From Xanthocytophaga agilis (GTDB taxonomy: Bacteria > Bacteroidota > Bacteroidia > Cytophagales > 172606-1), in NCBI RefSeq assembly GCF_030068605.1, contig NZ_JASJOU010000003.1, forward strand, positions 186,001-250,000: a stretch of 64,000 nt of DNA, given 5' to 3'. The notes beneath the pieces are model-generated. The model did no database searches, had not been told where the DNA came from, and saw nothing but the letters and a program-made list of their open reading frames with translations. The translations under genes and the position numbers were made by a program. Positions 36,417-45,755 of this stretch are shown here, piece after piece. Position 1 is the first letter of the stretch. The number at the start of each line of letters is the position of its first letter.

Positions 36417-36932
36417 ATGACTATTGCCCTGATAGTATTATTACTGCTCACTTTCTGGCAGGATATGCGCAGCCGCATACTTAGTGTATGGCTATGGGCT
36501 GTCATGACAGGTATTGTCATAATCATTCGCTTTGCAGATGCAGGAAATGGCGTACTAGCTGTAGGGTATGAGATGGGTATAAATGTTTTGATTATCTTCT
36601 GGCAACTCTTCTTTTTAACACTGTATGTATCTGTAAAGAACCGAAAGCTCACGCAACCTGTAGGTCAATTTCTGGGATTGGGCGATGTATTTTTCTGGAT
36701 CGTACCCACCTTGTTTTTCACACCTGTATCTTTTCTGATTTATTGGGTTTTCAGTTTGCTGTTTGCGCTGGCAGGGCATTTGATTTTTCGTTCGCTGTTG
36801 TCAGCAACGTATCCATCTACTGTCCCTTTGGCAGGCATGCAGGCATTGTGTATGGCAGGCTATGTTGGCGTTAGCAAACTTGATCCTACGCCACTCTTTG
36901 CTTGTCTTCAGATAGGAGGTCAGCATGCATGA
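36417..36932 (+). CDS. prepilin peptidase (A24 family), peptidase domain only
   Basis: 171 residues from the ATG at 36417 (a TTG five codons earlier is also in frame). An integral membrane aspartyl protease with the two expected catalytic aspartates: Asp16 in FWQDMRSR and Asp90 in the GxGD motif FLGLGDVFFW. It lacks the cytosolic zinc-binding N-methyltransferase domain of PilD/GspO, as in short archaeal and many Bacteroidota versions. It would remove the leader from the adjacent pseudopilin. It overlaps the ATPase gene by 8 bases, indicating translational coupling. Confidence 0.88.
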   Translation: MTIALIVLLLLTFWQDMRSRILSVWLWAVMTGIVIIIRFADAGNGVLAVGYEMGINVLIIFWQLFFLTLYVSVKNRKLTQPVGQFLGLGDVFFWIVPTLFFTPVSFLIYWVFSLLFALAGHLIFRSLLSATYPSTVPLAGMQALCMAGYVGVSKLDPTPLFACLQIGGQHA

Positions 36933-38406
36933 GTCTGTAGACAAACGAGCGGGAGATAGCGGCGTATTTCTCAAAGTTCCGGCAGAGATGATGCAGGTGC
37001 TATCTGCTGCACAGGTATGGCATTATCGTATCCTGCCTAAGGAATTACAAGGGTCTACGTTATATATATATGCCGATGAAAGTAGATTTGATTCTTCAAC
37101 AGAAGAAGAATTAGAGATGGTTTTAGGCCAGTCAATTAAAGCTGAATGTGTAGAAACATCACTGATTGAAGAAGCCTTACAACGATATTTCCCTACTACA
37201 CAAGTATCTGACGCTAAACAATCCAGAGGCTCTTCGGCTATAACCTCCAAACCCGATACGGAAGGAGAAGCTTTTCTGATGCAACTCATTCGGGAAGCCA
37301 AAAGCCTGCGCAGTTCAGATATTCATATCGAATCGTATCAGCAGAGGGCACGTATCCGCATTCGTATTGATGGGATGCTGGTAGAACGGTATCAACTGGA
37401 AAAGCATGAATATCCGGCTCTGATTAACCAGATCAAGATTATGTCCAATCTGGATATAGCCGAAAAACGTCTGCCTCAGGATGGACGGATTTTCTATCAT
37501 CAGGGAGAAGATCGCTTTGACATCCGGGTATCTGTGTTACCTACTTTACATGGAGAAAAGGTGGTAATGCGTATTCTAAGTCAGGATGCTACACGTATAG
37601 ATATTCAGGTCCTGGGTTTTGAACCACAGGATCTTCGTCGCTATCTGGAAGGGATACGACGACCCACAGGTATGATGCTGATCAGCGGTCCTACAGGTTC
37701 AGGAAAAACCACAACCTTGTATGCAACGCTTAAGTTGCTCAACAAGGAAAGCCGTAATATTCTGACCATTGAAGATCCTATTGAGTATACCCTGGAAGGT
37801 ATCAACCAGGTACAACTTAAGGAAAATATTGGCCTGGGCTTTGCCGCAGCCTTACGGACATTTCTGCGTCAGGACCCGGATGTGATTATGGTGGGTGAGA
37901 TACGGGATACGGATACTGCCAACATGGCTATTCGGGCTGCTCTTACCGGACACCTGGTGCTCTCTACTATCCACACCAATTCGGCATGGGGCACTGTGTC
38001 ACGTCTGATCGATATGGGGGTGCCTCCATTTCTGGTAGCCAACACACTGCATACATCCGTAGCTCAGCGACTTGTCAGGTTGCTGTGTCCGGATTGTAAA
38101 CAAAAAGAATCTTTTGAAGAAAGTATGTATCCTCCTGGTTTTGTAACAAACAAACACATAACACACCACTTTATACCCACAGGCTGCTCCCGGTGTCATC
38201 AGACAGGTTTCAAGGGTCGTAAAGCTATTTATGAGGTGATCCCAATGGACCATGAACTGGCAACCTATGTAAAGGAAGGAAAAATGAATGCAGACGATCT
38301 ATTATCAAATAAACAAGTTAAAACTCTGGCAGAAAATGCCTTTTCGCTTTTTGAAACAGGACAAACCTCTCTGGAAGAGATATACCCGTTGTTATTGAAT
38401 TACTAA
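36925..38406 (+). CDS. gspE: GspE/PilB-type secretion ATPase
   Basis: 493 residues, normal length for GspE. N1E-like domain (about 1-110), then the catalytic core: Asp box (DIHIESYQQRARIRIRIDG near 132-150), Walker A GPTGSGKTT (255-263), Walker B DPDVIMVGEIRD (317-328), His box GHLVLSTIHT (342-351) and the zinc tetracysteine C388-x-x-C391 ... C421-x-x-C424 typical of assembly ATPases. It hydrolyses ATP in the cytoplasm to drive pseudopilus growth. Its stop overlaps the secretin start (TAATG). Confidence 0.95.
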   Translation: MHESVDKRAGDSGVFLKVPAEMMQVLSAAQVWHYRILPKELQGSTLYIYADESRFDSSTEEELEMVLGQSIKAECVETSLIEEALQRYFPTTQVSDAKQSRGSSAITSKPDTEGEAFLMQLIREAKSLRSSDIHIESYQQRARIRIRIDGMLVERYQLEKHEYPALINQIKIMSNLDIAEKRLPQDGRIFYHQGEDRFDIRVSVLPTLHGEKVVMRILSQDATRIDIQVLGFEPQDLRRYLEGIRRPTGMMLISGPTGSGKTTTLYATLKLLNKESRNILTIEDPIEYTLEGINQVQLKENIGLGFAAALRTFLRQDPDVIMVGEIRDTDTANMAIRAALTGHLVLSTIHTNSAWGTVSRLIDMGVPPFLVANTLHTSVAQRLVRLLCPDCKQKESFEESMYPPGFVTNKHITHHFIPTGCSRCHQTGFKGRKAIYEVIPMDHELATYVKEGKMNADDLLSNKQVKTLAENAFSLFETGQTSLEEIYPLLLNY

Positions 38407-40457
38407 TGAAACCAGCGCTATTACCGAAAAAATTGTTTACCCGAAAGTTACTTACTGAAAAATTATATACAGGCATTTTATCCTTATTACTTATTCTGTT
38501 ATACAGCTTGGTAGCCACATCCCTGCAGGCACAAGACCCAAATAGAATACGACAGGAAAGGGAAAAATATCTTTTTCAGGTAGAAAATCAATTGAGAGCC
38601 TTATCAGACTCTCTGGTCCCTGGATTACGGGAAGTTGCCTCTCTGACCGTTTCTGAGGCTTCTCTGGGTGACTTCCTTCGTGGACTTGCACAAACACACC
38701 GACTTAATATCAGTGTAGAGCCAGGACTGGACAATAAGGTGACCAACAACTTTACAGGTGTAAAAGTACAGGATCTGCTATTGTTCCTTTGCAGGGAATA
38801 CAATTTGGATATTCGTTTTACAGGAACGATCATGGCATTTTCACGCTATCAGCCTCCTGCAGAGCCTAAACCCACGCCTCAGGTCAGAATTCCACAGATA
38901 CAATATGATATTTCAAATGACCGACTTGTGGCAGACCTTGCCAATGATAGCCTTCCTGCCGTAGCCCGACAACTCACCCGGCTTAGTAAGAAAAATGTGG
39001 TACTGGCTCCTGGTCTCAATGGAAAAATGGTAAGTAGCTATATCGAAGGAATGCCACTGGAAGCAGGTTTGGATAAGATTGCGTATGCAAACGGATTGCG
39101 TCTGGTAAAGACTTCCGATAATGCCTATTTATTGGAAGGCAATGATAGTCCAGCAGCTGCCTCAGGATCACGAAACCGTCTGGGTCAGAACGGACTGGTG
39201 TCTGCAGGATATCCGTCTAACCGCCAAGGAAATGGAGGTGGCGGAGGTAACAATGCAGACAATCTGTTTATCGATGTAAAACAAGGTCCTGATGGGAATC
39301 AGTGGCTCACGGTAGATGCATCCGGAGTGCCTATTGTAGACATTATCAATGAAGCCTCTTCGCGGTTAAATATAAACTATGTTCTTTTTTCCAATCTTCC
39401 AGGCAATACCACTGTGCGACTTCAGAATGTACGATATGATGACCTGCTTAGCTTTTTGCTGCAGGGGACCAGCCATACAATGAAACGGATGGATGGGATC
39501 TATCTGATCGGAGAACGCAACCTGGAAGGATTTCGGAATACACGTTTAGTTAAGATGCAATTTCGTCCGGCAGATAAGATAGATGAGGTTATTCCTCCTG
39601 AATTGAAAAAGGGAGTTGATATTAAAATCTTTAAAGAACTAAACAGTGTCATCTTATCCGGGGGATTGCCACAAATTGAAGAGATTACCAACTTTCTGAA
39701 AGCCATTGACCAGCCTGTACTCAATGTACTGATTGAAGTTATTGTCATGGAGGTCAACAAGTCTTTCTCTGTAGAGACAGGTATCAGTGCATTACTCTCC
39801 GATTCGACTAAGAAGACAGGTGGAACAGTATTTCCAGGTCTGGATATGACCATTGGTTCGGGAGCCATTAATAAATTTCTAAGTACCTTGTCTTCCAATG
39901 GCCTTGTCAATATTGGCAGGGTTACTCCAAACTTCTATCTTCAGTTGAAAGCGCTTGAGCAAAACAGCAATGTACAGGTGCATTCTACGCCCAAGCTCTC
40001 TACACTAAACGGACACGAAGCAACATTAACCATAGGACAGTCGGTTTATTATCTCGAGCAAACACAGAATATTACGGGAAGTGTAACAACAACTACCTCT
40101 GTTACACAAAGGTATAATAAGGTGAATGCGGATATGAGTATTAAAATCAATCCAATGGTTTCGGGTGATGAACACATTACACTGGACATAAACGCGGAAT
40201 TCTCAGACTTTACAGCCCCTACCATAGCAGGTGCTCCTCCTGGTAACGCAACCAGAAAGTTTACCTCTATGATCCGAATTAAAAACGAAGAAATGATTAT
40301 CCTGGGTGGTCTGGAAGAGGCACGTAAGTCTGCCAGCGGTTCTGGAGTTCCTATCCTTTCTCGTATACCCATCCTGAAATGGTTGTTTAGTTCACGTAAA
40401 CGTGAAAGAAGTGACAAACGCTTGTTGATATTCATTAAACCGACCCTGATGTATTAA
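38406..40457 (+). CDS. gspD: GspD/PilQ secretin
   Basis: 683 residues. Signal peptide (LLSLLLILLYSLVATSLQAQ), several N-domains including an STN-like one near residues 80-140 and a further N1-type repeat around 330-400 (NTTVRLQNVRYDDLLSFLL), a glycine-rich linker, then the secretin domain with VLNVLIEVIVMEVNKSFSVE and the conserved LLIFIKPTLM end. It forms the multimeric outer-membrane channel. It is the fourth gene of the operon. Confidence 0.93.
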   Translation: MKPALLPKKLFTRKLLTEKLYTGILSLLLILLYSLVATSLQAQDPNRIRQEREKYLFQVENQLRALSDSLVPGLREVASLTVSEASLGDFLRGLAQTHRLNISVEPGLDNKVTNNFTGVKVQDLLLFLCREYNLDIRFTGTIMAFSRYQPPAEPKPTPQVRIPQIQYDISNDRLVADLANDSLPAVARQLTRLSKKNVVLAPGLNGKMVSSYIEGMPLEAGLDKIAYANGLRLVKTSDNAYLLEGNDSPAAASGSRNRLGQNGLVSAGYPSNRQGNGGGGGNNADNLFIDVKQGPDGNQWLTVDASGVPIVDIINEASSRLNINYVLFSNLPGNTTVRLQNVRYDDLLSFLLQGTSHTMKRMDGIYLIGERNLEGFRNTRLVKMQFRPADKIDEVIPPELKKGVDIKIFKELNSVILSGGLPQIEEITNFLKAIDQPVLNVLIEVIVMEVNKSFSVETGISALLSDSTKKTGGTVFPGLDMTIGSGAINKFLSTLSSNGLVNIGRVTPNFYLQLKALEQNSNVQVHSTPKLSTLNGHEATLTIGQSVYYLEQTQNITGSVTTTTSVTQRYNKVNADMSIKINPMVSGDEHITLDINAEFSDFTAPTIAGAPPGNATRKFTSMIRIKNEEMIILGGLEEARKSASGSGVPILSRIPILKWLFSSRKRERSDKRLLIFIKPTLMY

Positions 40458-40487
40458 GCAGTTTCGGATTGTAGTCAATTTATTTGT

Positions 40488-41717
40488 ATGAAAAAATTAC
40501 CAGACATACTCACTCCTCCCCGTCAGGCAGGAGGTATTGCACTGGTCCGTGCAGATGACGGACAATGGATGGGGTATGGCTTAGTATTGCAACAACAGAA
40601 GGGCGTCATTACTATTCAGAAACAATGGCAGGGACTGATTCAGGATGTTGCATTTACAGAACAAATGCCTAAATCTGTTGCCTATACACTTTGTGTGGAT
40701 GGCAAAGGTATTCTGCATAAATCTTTACCTCTTACATCCGGTAAACCTTTACTGGAGCGTATCAAAGAATCCGTTCCAGGTGTTGTAGCCAAGGACTTCT
40801 ATATACAACTTGCCGAAGGTTCGGGAAAGGATTTTGCCTCACTGATCCGCAAAGATTTACTGGACCCTGTACTTACTCAATGGCAGACAGCAGGCTTTGG
40901 CATAACAGGCTTATCATTAGGCCCCTTTGCAGCATCTATTCTGGCCACAATTGTATCTGATTCAGCTAATAACCTGCCTACTGCCTGTCAGGTATTGAAC
41001 ATCCAGGATGGCAGGCCATATGCCTTATATCCTTTAGCACAGGCAGAAGCGACCATTACAATTGGAGAGGATATAATAGGGCGAGAATGGACTACAGCTT
41101 ATGCAGTCGCCTTTCAGACATTACTGACAGGCAACGTAACCCCTTTTGCTGAGTCAGAGTTTATTTCTGCTCAGCAAAAGCAGTGGAAATACCGAAAACG
41201 TTTTGAAACTACAGGTAAAGGTATACTAATAGCTATATTTCTGGGACTTTTACTCAACTTCTTTCTTTTTCAGCATTTTCAACAGGCAGCATCTGTACTC
41301 GAAGAACAGGTAGGTCACCAGATGGAATCTTCTGAACGACAGAATGTATTAGTAAAGAACCTGAAAGAAAAGCGAAACTTTCTGGCTACCAGTGGCTGGT
41401 TATCCCCTACTCATCATAGCTTCTTTGCAGATACGCTGGCAGCTAGTCTGCCAGGAGGAATACGGCTAACAGAATTAAGCATCTATCCCAGAAACGAAGC
41501 CTTATCCCGTCAGGAAAAACGATCTGTGTTTACTCCGGATGTAATCCTGGTAAAAGGAGCCTGTGCAACACCGGAACCACTTCGGGAATGGATGACCATA
41601 TTGGAACAAGCCTCCTGGGTAAGTCAGGTAAGTCAACCTGGTTATCAGTACGACCAGCAAAACGGTGTAGCGATGTTCACAGTATGGATATACCTGAAAC
41701 CCTACCAAACTCCATAA
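40488..41717 (+). CDS. GspL/PilM-N-like inner-membrane assembly protein
   Basis: 409 residues: a cytoplasmic part of about 240 residues that would take the place of the actin-like PilM/GspL domain, one membrane segment (KGILIAIFLGLLLNFFLFQH, 244-263), then a coiled stretch and a periplasmic ferredoxin-like domain (LPGGIRLTELSIYP ... WMTILEQASWVSQV). This matches a GspL, or a PilM fused to PilN. It would link the ATPase to the periplasmic parts. Sequence conservation is low, so the call rests on architecture and position. Confidence 0.75.
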   Translation: MKKLPDILTPPRQAGGIALVRADDGQWMGYGLVLQQQKGVITIQKQWQGLIQDVAFTEQMPKSVAYTLCVDGKGILHKSLPLTSGKPLLERIKESVPGVVAKDFYIQLAEGSGKDFASLIRKDLLDPVLTQWQTAGFGITGLSLGPFAASILATIVSDSANNLPTACQVLNIQDGRPYALYPLAQAEATITIGEDIIGREWTTAYAVAFQTLLTGNVTPFAESEFISAQQKQWKYRKRFETTGKGILIAIFLGLLLNFFLFQHFQQAASVLEEQVGHQMESSERQNVLVKNLKEKRNFLATSGWLSPTHHSFFADTLAASLPGGIRLTELSIYPRNEALSRQEKRSVFTPDVILVKGACATPEPLREWMTILEQASWVSQVSQPGYQYDQQNGVAMFTVWIYLKPYQTP

Positions 41718-41745
41718 ATTTCAGAGAGACGATAGCAGATTATAT

Positions 41746-42318
41746 ATGTTTGAAAACCTGTTAAACTGGAAATCCTTTTCCTATCAGAAACGCTACCGCC
41801 TTTTATGGTTTGTAGTAGTGATCTTTCTATGGATTGCCTATACAATAGCCATCTCTCCTACTATCGAAGCATACCAGCATTATCAGGATCTTGCCCGCAA
41901 GGCAGCACAGGGATCTTCCGCACCAGACCAGCTAGCCCGATTACATCAGGAAATGCAGCGTGCCAATGCCTATATGGTTTCGGAAGGAGCAGACAGCAAC
42001 CGAACCGATCCTCTGCTGGCAGGCCTTACACCTCTTTGCCGCAAGTATGGTGTACGAATAGATGCGTTATTGCCGGCCAAAGAAGAACAAAAAAATAACC
42101 ATATCATTGTCACCCGCTCAGTAAGACTGCAGGGCGACTACCTTTCACTGGTACAGATTGTTCATCGGCTGGAATACGAATTGGAAACCGGACGGCTAGC
42201 CTCTGTTCAGTTTAGTGTACAGGAAGATATCTTCCATCAAAAACGAACCTTATATGCCGAATGCTTTCTGCAACAGATGTACGAACGCAAAAAATCAGTA
42301 TCTGAGGAAACTCACTAA
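41746..42318 (+). CDS. GspM/PilO-like inner-membrane protein
   Basis: 190 residues with one N-terminal membrane segment (LLWFVVVIFLWIAYTIAI), a coiled-coil stretch (ARLHQEMQRANAY) and a C-terminal ferredoxin-like domain (VRLQGDYLSLVQIVHRLEYE, ASVQFSVQED) as in PilO. It directly follows the GspL-like gene, as gspM or pilO do. It would form the periplasmic alignment subcomplex. Confidence 0.75.
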   Translation: MFENLLNWKSFSYQKRYRLLWFVVVIFLWIAYTIAISPTIEAYQHYQDLARKAAQGSSAPDQLARLHQEMQRANAYMVSEGADSNRTDPLLAGLTPLCRKYGVRIDALLPAKEEQKNNHIIVTRSVRLQGDYLSLVQIVHRLEYELETGRLASVQFSVQEDIFHQKRTLYAECFLQQMYERKKSVSEETH

Positions 42319-42341
42319 TTACATTGACATCAAGCTTTATC

Positions 42342-43322
42342 ATGAAAAAAACATATAATGCGATTACTTATTTACTGAACTTCCACACTACCTATATACT
42401 GCCAGCATTTCTTATAAGCTGTGTATGTATGGTAATGGGTTGTGACGAGATTTTTGAACAGGACATTACCAACAAGAAAGTAGTCTTGATGGCTCCTGCC
42501 GATAGTGCAGCCTCCGTTAAAGTAACCCAGACCTTCCGCTGGCAAACATTGGAAGGAGCCCGACAGTATCGTCTGGAAATAGGTTCACCATCCTTGCTTG
42601 AGGCCTCTGATTATTTCATAGACACAACAACCTCAGCTACCTCATTGCGTCTCGTACTTCAGCCTGGACGCTTTGAATGGCGCCTTACAGCTTTAAATGC
42701 GGGTTATACTTCCCAATCAGCAGAGCGGTATCTTCGCATTGATACATCTTCTGACCTGGGTCAACAAAGTTTCCGTCTGCTTTATCCTGCCAACAACAGT
42801 ACTCAGGGAAGTAATGCCATTACATTTCAATGGGAAGCGCTACCAATGGCTGATAGATATGTATTTGAACTGGATGGAGAAACTATTGATACCTTATCAT
42901 CGAATAGATTTATTAAAACCTTTGCTACAGACTCACGCAGTTATTCCTGGCAGGTTACAGCCCTGAACGCTAAATCCAGCAAGGCAGCAGATCAGGCATT
43001 TACATTCTCTATCGACATGAGTAATCCAACAGCCCCAACTCTGGTGAGTCCGCTGAGCAATGCAACATTACAAAACCTACCTGTCACACTGAGCTGGCAG
43101 CGAGGTGCTACTGCGGTTGTACGGGATAGTGTCTACTTATATACCAATGCACAGACACTTATCACAGGTTATCCCAAAGCGGTTACAACCACATCCTATC
43201 AAATCACATCTTCTACTACCAACCTTGGTGCAGGCACCTATTATTGGGCAGTGAAGTCAGTGAGTACCAGTGGTAAAGCCAGTAGTTTGTCAGAAATGCG
43301 AAGCTTTACCTTATTATTTTAA
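42342..43322 (+). CDS. lipoprotein with three fibronectin-like modules, inside the T2SS-like operon
   Basis: 326 residues from the ATG at 42342 (a TTG at 42324 is also in frame). Lipobox VMGC, then three repeated beta-sandwich modules: each starts with LMAPADSAA / LLYPANNST / LVSPLSNAT and contains a W-bearing strand (TFRWQTLEGARQYRLEI, TFQWEALPMADRYVFELDGE, TLSWQRGATAVVRDSV) and a closing Y/F-W-x-V strand. It could be a secretin pilotin or partner, or a substrate. No T2SS lipoprotein of this type is familiar to me. Confidence 0.8.
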   Translation: MKKTYNAITYLLNFHTTYILPAFLISCVCMVMGCDEIFEQDITNKKVVLMAPADSAASVKVTQTFRWQTLEGARQYRLEIGSPSLLEASDYFIDTTTSATSLRLVLQPGRFEWRLTALNAGYTSQSAERYLRIDTSSDLGQQSFRLLYPANNSTQGSNAITFQWEALPMADRYVFELDGETIDTLSSNRFIKTFATDSRSYSWQVTALNAKSSKAADQAFTFSIDMSNPTAPTLVSPLSNATLQNLPVTLSWQRGATAVVRDSVYLYTNAQTLITGYPKAVTTTSYQITSSTTNLGAGTYYWAVKSVSTSGKASSLSEMRSFTLLF

Positions 43323-43334
43323 ACAGGACTTGCC

Positions 43335-43859
43335 ATGAAAAATAAAAAGATGATGTTCGTGCTTCTTCCGGCAGTTATTCTGATATGGGGCCTTATCATT
43401 TATCGCATTGTAGATGCTGTACAGGAAAAGGATGTACCTGATACATATTCAGAACCTAACAGAAAACTTCATACTTCTACGACTACTCTTCCAGATACAG
43501 TACATTTACTGGTCAACTATCGTGATCCTTTTCTGGGATCAGGACCTGCTAGAATCCGGAGAGAGCCTTCACCCTCTATAACTTCTCATCCAGCACAGGC
43601 AACGAGTTCGATCCAGGCAGTACATAGCAGTACACCCACTGTACCTGCCCCCAAAGTAGTTATAGCCTGGCCAACTGTTAAATATGTAGGTATGATTCAA
43701 AATGGAAGCTCTCAGATAAAGATTGCTATTTTAAAGATTAATGGTAAAAGCCACCTGATTGCAGAGTCTTGTAGTGAAGCAGATATTACTGTGCAAAATA
43801 TAGTACAGGACTCAGTAGGCTTGCAGTATCGGGGTGAACACAAATATTTTAAACGGTAG
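43335..43859 (+). CDS. GspC/PilP-like periplasmic protein
   Basis: 174 residues: one N-terminal membrane segment (FVLLPAVILIWGLIIYRIV), a proline-rich linker and a C-terminal homology-region-like domain. NYRDPFLGSG, then WPTVKYVGMIQNG, AILKINGKSHLIAE and VQNIVQDSVGLQYRGE match the plan of PilP and GspC (DPF motif; Y-x-G-x-I ... A-x-L-x-x-x-G; V-x-x-I-x-x-D-x-V). In T2SS this protein couples the inner-membrane platform to the secretin. It is the last gene of the operon, 12 bases after the lipoprotein gene. Confidence 0.75.
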   Translation: MKNKKMMFVLLPAVILIWGLIIYRIVDAVQEKDVPDTYSEPNRKLHTSTTTLPDTVHLLVNYRDPFLGSGPARIRREPSPSITSHPAQATSSIQAVHSSTPTVPAPKVVIAWPTVKYVGMIQNGSSQIKIAILKINGKSHLIAESCSEADITVQNIVQDSVGLQYRGEHKYFKR

Positions 43860-44044
43860 CCTTTATCTATCTAAAATAAATCCTACAACATTCTACTTTC
43901 AGGGAAACTTCCATACTAAAAGCCACATATATGTCGAAACTTTTAGTAATAAATGACCACTGCTTGTATCTGAATCCATATGTTCAAAATATAACCTTTG
44001 CAACATCTTTGGATATAGTATAGATAAGAGTAGAAATAAAGTGG

Positions 44045-44497
44045 TTAATTGGTTTTCAGATCAAACCGTCTATCGGTGAAATGAATGGTCTCACAATCAG
44101 GTAAGGAAATAATCCTGAATGCAAAAGTACCTGACAGAATTTCAGCCTGATAATCTACAAGAGTCAGTGTAACATTGCCTTGACATATAGCACTGTCATC
44201 GCTAAAATACTGGCATTGCTAAACCCAAAATAACCTCAGTTACATGTGTGCTATCCGTCCGACCCATGGGAGAGGCACCAACCGATCCGGCTACATTGGA
44301 GAAAAATCTACATACTCTCCCCGCTTTGTATTAGATGCCCGAATCTGAAATACCCCTGAATCTAGATATTTTTCAAATTCGTACACTAGCATAGTATCGT
44401 AGTCAACAGGCTTATCTGCTTCAGGTACCCAGGCTTTGCCATTAATGCGGCAACCAAACGTATTGGCTCCAATCTGAGTGACGGCATGTAATTTCAT
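44045..44497 (-). pseudogene. decayed DUF6252-like lipoprotein gene
   Basis: In three successive frames the minus strand reads VTQIGANTFGCRINGKAWVP ... GEYVDFSPM-stop, then SNVAGSVGASPMGRTDSTHV, then QYFSDDSAICQGNVTLTLVD and SGTFAFRI ... HFTDRRFDLKTN-stop. The TQxGxNTFGCxxNGxxWVP start and the GTFxF ... DGRFD end are what I associate with Bacteroidota DUF6252 lipoproteins. Two frameshifts and loss of the signal peptide make it a pseudogene. Confidence 0.65.
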
Positions 44498-44844
44498 CTC
44501 TTCCTCACAACAAACAAACCACTAGTATCTATACTAGATATCAAACAAATAAGACGATGCATCAACAGGTACATGTATCTGAATTTAGATAAGTACTTAT
44601 TTTTTAGGGAGAGGAGGAAGTAAAGGTATCTACCAAAGATACACTTTCTCTAAAATTCGACAGTAACAAGTAAAACATATGAAACAAACAAGTTATGGGA
44701 TATTTCTCCTTAATTAACTTAGTAACCTGCATATATAAATTAAATTTAGCAAGCAATTCAGAGCTGAAGGCATGTAATGATCCTATGTGTACCGAAATCA
44801 CTAAAAGCCTTAGATAGTACCAAACGGCCTGGCCTTATGCGTAC
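44498..44844. other. intergenic stretch
   Basis: AT-rich. One 65-codon minus-strand frame exists but has no protein-like character. Nothing else recognised. Confidence 0.4.
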
Positions 44845-45222
44845 CTAAGGAAGGTTTTCTTCTATAGTAGGATCTGCTGGTGAGCTTGTAAATACATCCA
44901 AGAGCCAGGAGAAGAGAATAAAAAATTGTAGTAAGGACACAAGACTTAAGAGGATACATGGGATAAATGCAATACCTTTAAGGATCAGATTATTGGTTTT
45001 CATCACACAATATACCAGAATACTAGTGAGAGGGAGACTGGAATGAAAAAGAAAGTCTTTTGTGAGAAATTCCACTGTTTCCTTGTGTTGAGGGAAATGA
45101 CTAACTAACCAGTTATCACAATAGGTCAGACTATAGAGAACCAGAAAGTATAGCAGAATTATTCCTGCTACCCTTTCGACTCGTCCTACCCGAAACTCTT
45201 CGGAAACCTCCTTGTTAGACAT
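44845..45222 (-). CDS. small membrane protein
   Basis: 125 residues with three hydrophobic stretches (IILLYFLVLYSLTYC, LPLTSILVYCVMK, FIPCILLSLVSLLQFFILFSW). Unrecognised. It is 35 bases downstream of another small membrane-protein gene on the same strand, so the two are probably cotranscribed and may work together. Confidence 0.6.
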   Translation of the reverse strand: MSNKEVSEEFRVGRVERVAGIILLYFLVLYSLTYCDNWLVSHFPQHKETVEFLTKDFLFHSSLPLTSILVYCVMKTNNLILKGIAFIPCILLSLVSLLQFFILFSWLLDVFTSSPADPTIEENLP

Positions 45223-45257
45223 TGTTTAATCAGTTATCTTTTCACAATATACATCCC

Positions 45258-45755
45258 TCAAGCCTTCTTCAAAAACTGCAGTCTGGGAATACCCCATAAT
45301 CCAAACAGGAAGGCACTCAAGAAGCCCAGCGTGTTAAACACCGCCAATATCCAGTCCTTTGTATTAGAGGCAAATAAAGTAAATACCAATGTCAACGCCA
45401 GTGCGCCAATACCCAACAAGACAGCTCCTATGACATGGAGGATTTTTGAGTCCGTGAAGAAAGAGGCAATCAGTCTGACAACCGCAAAGACAATAGCCTG
45501 ATACACCGAAAAATAGAAGCCAATAAAGATAAACATCAACAGAAAGGCCATAAATGTAAAAGGCTCTTTATCTGAAGGATGCAGAAAATCAAAAGTAGCA
45601 ATCATCAAGGTTATTCCTCCACAAACAATCACAAGTCCTAAAAGAAATACCAGCACGATTTCCATACCATTTCCACTACGCCGATAGCTGTAAAACAGTA
45701 GTGCAATCACTGCAACTAGTAGAACTGCAAATAAGAAAGCTGAGCTTAGAGCCAT
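45258..45755 (-). CDS. multi-pass membrane protein
   Basis: 165 residues with five probable transmembrane segments (for example FLFAVLLVAVIALLFYS, VIGAVLLGIGALALTLVFTL). Unrecognised family. Upstream partner of 44845. Confidence 0.6.
   Translation of the reverse strand: MALSSAFLFAVLLVAVIALLFYSYRRSGNGMEIVLVFLLGLVIVCGGITLMIATFDFLHPSDKEPFTFMAFLLMFIFIGFYFSVYQAIVFAVVRLIASFFTDSKILHVIGAVLLGIGALALTLVFTLFASNTKDWILAVFNTLGFLSAFLFGLWGIPRLQFLKKA

Noticed and set aside
39500-39910. 136-codon ORF antisense to the secretin
   Set aside because: A shadow of the well supported secretin gene; composition typical of antisense reading.
44604-44801. 65-codon minus-strand ORF
   Set aside because: No start context, no neighbours in frame and no protein-like pattern.
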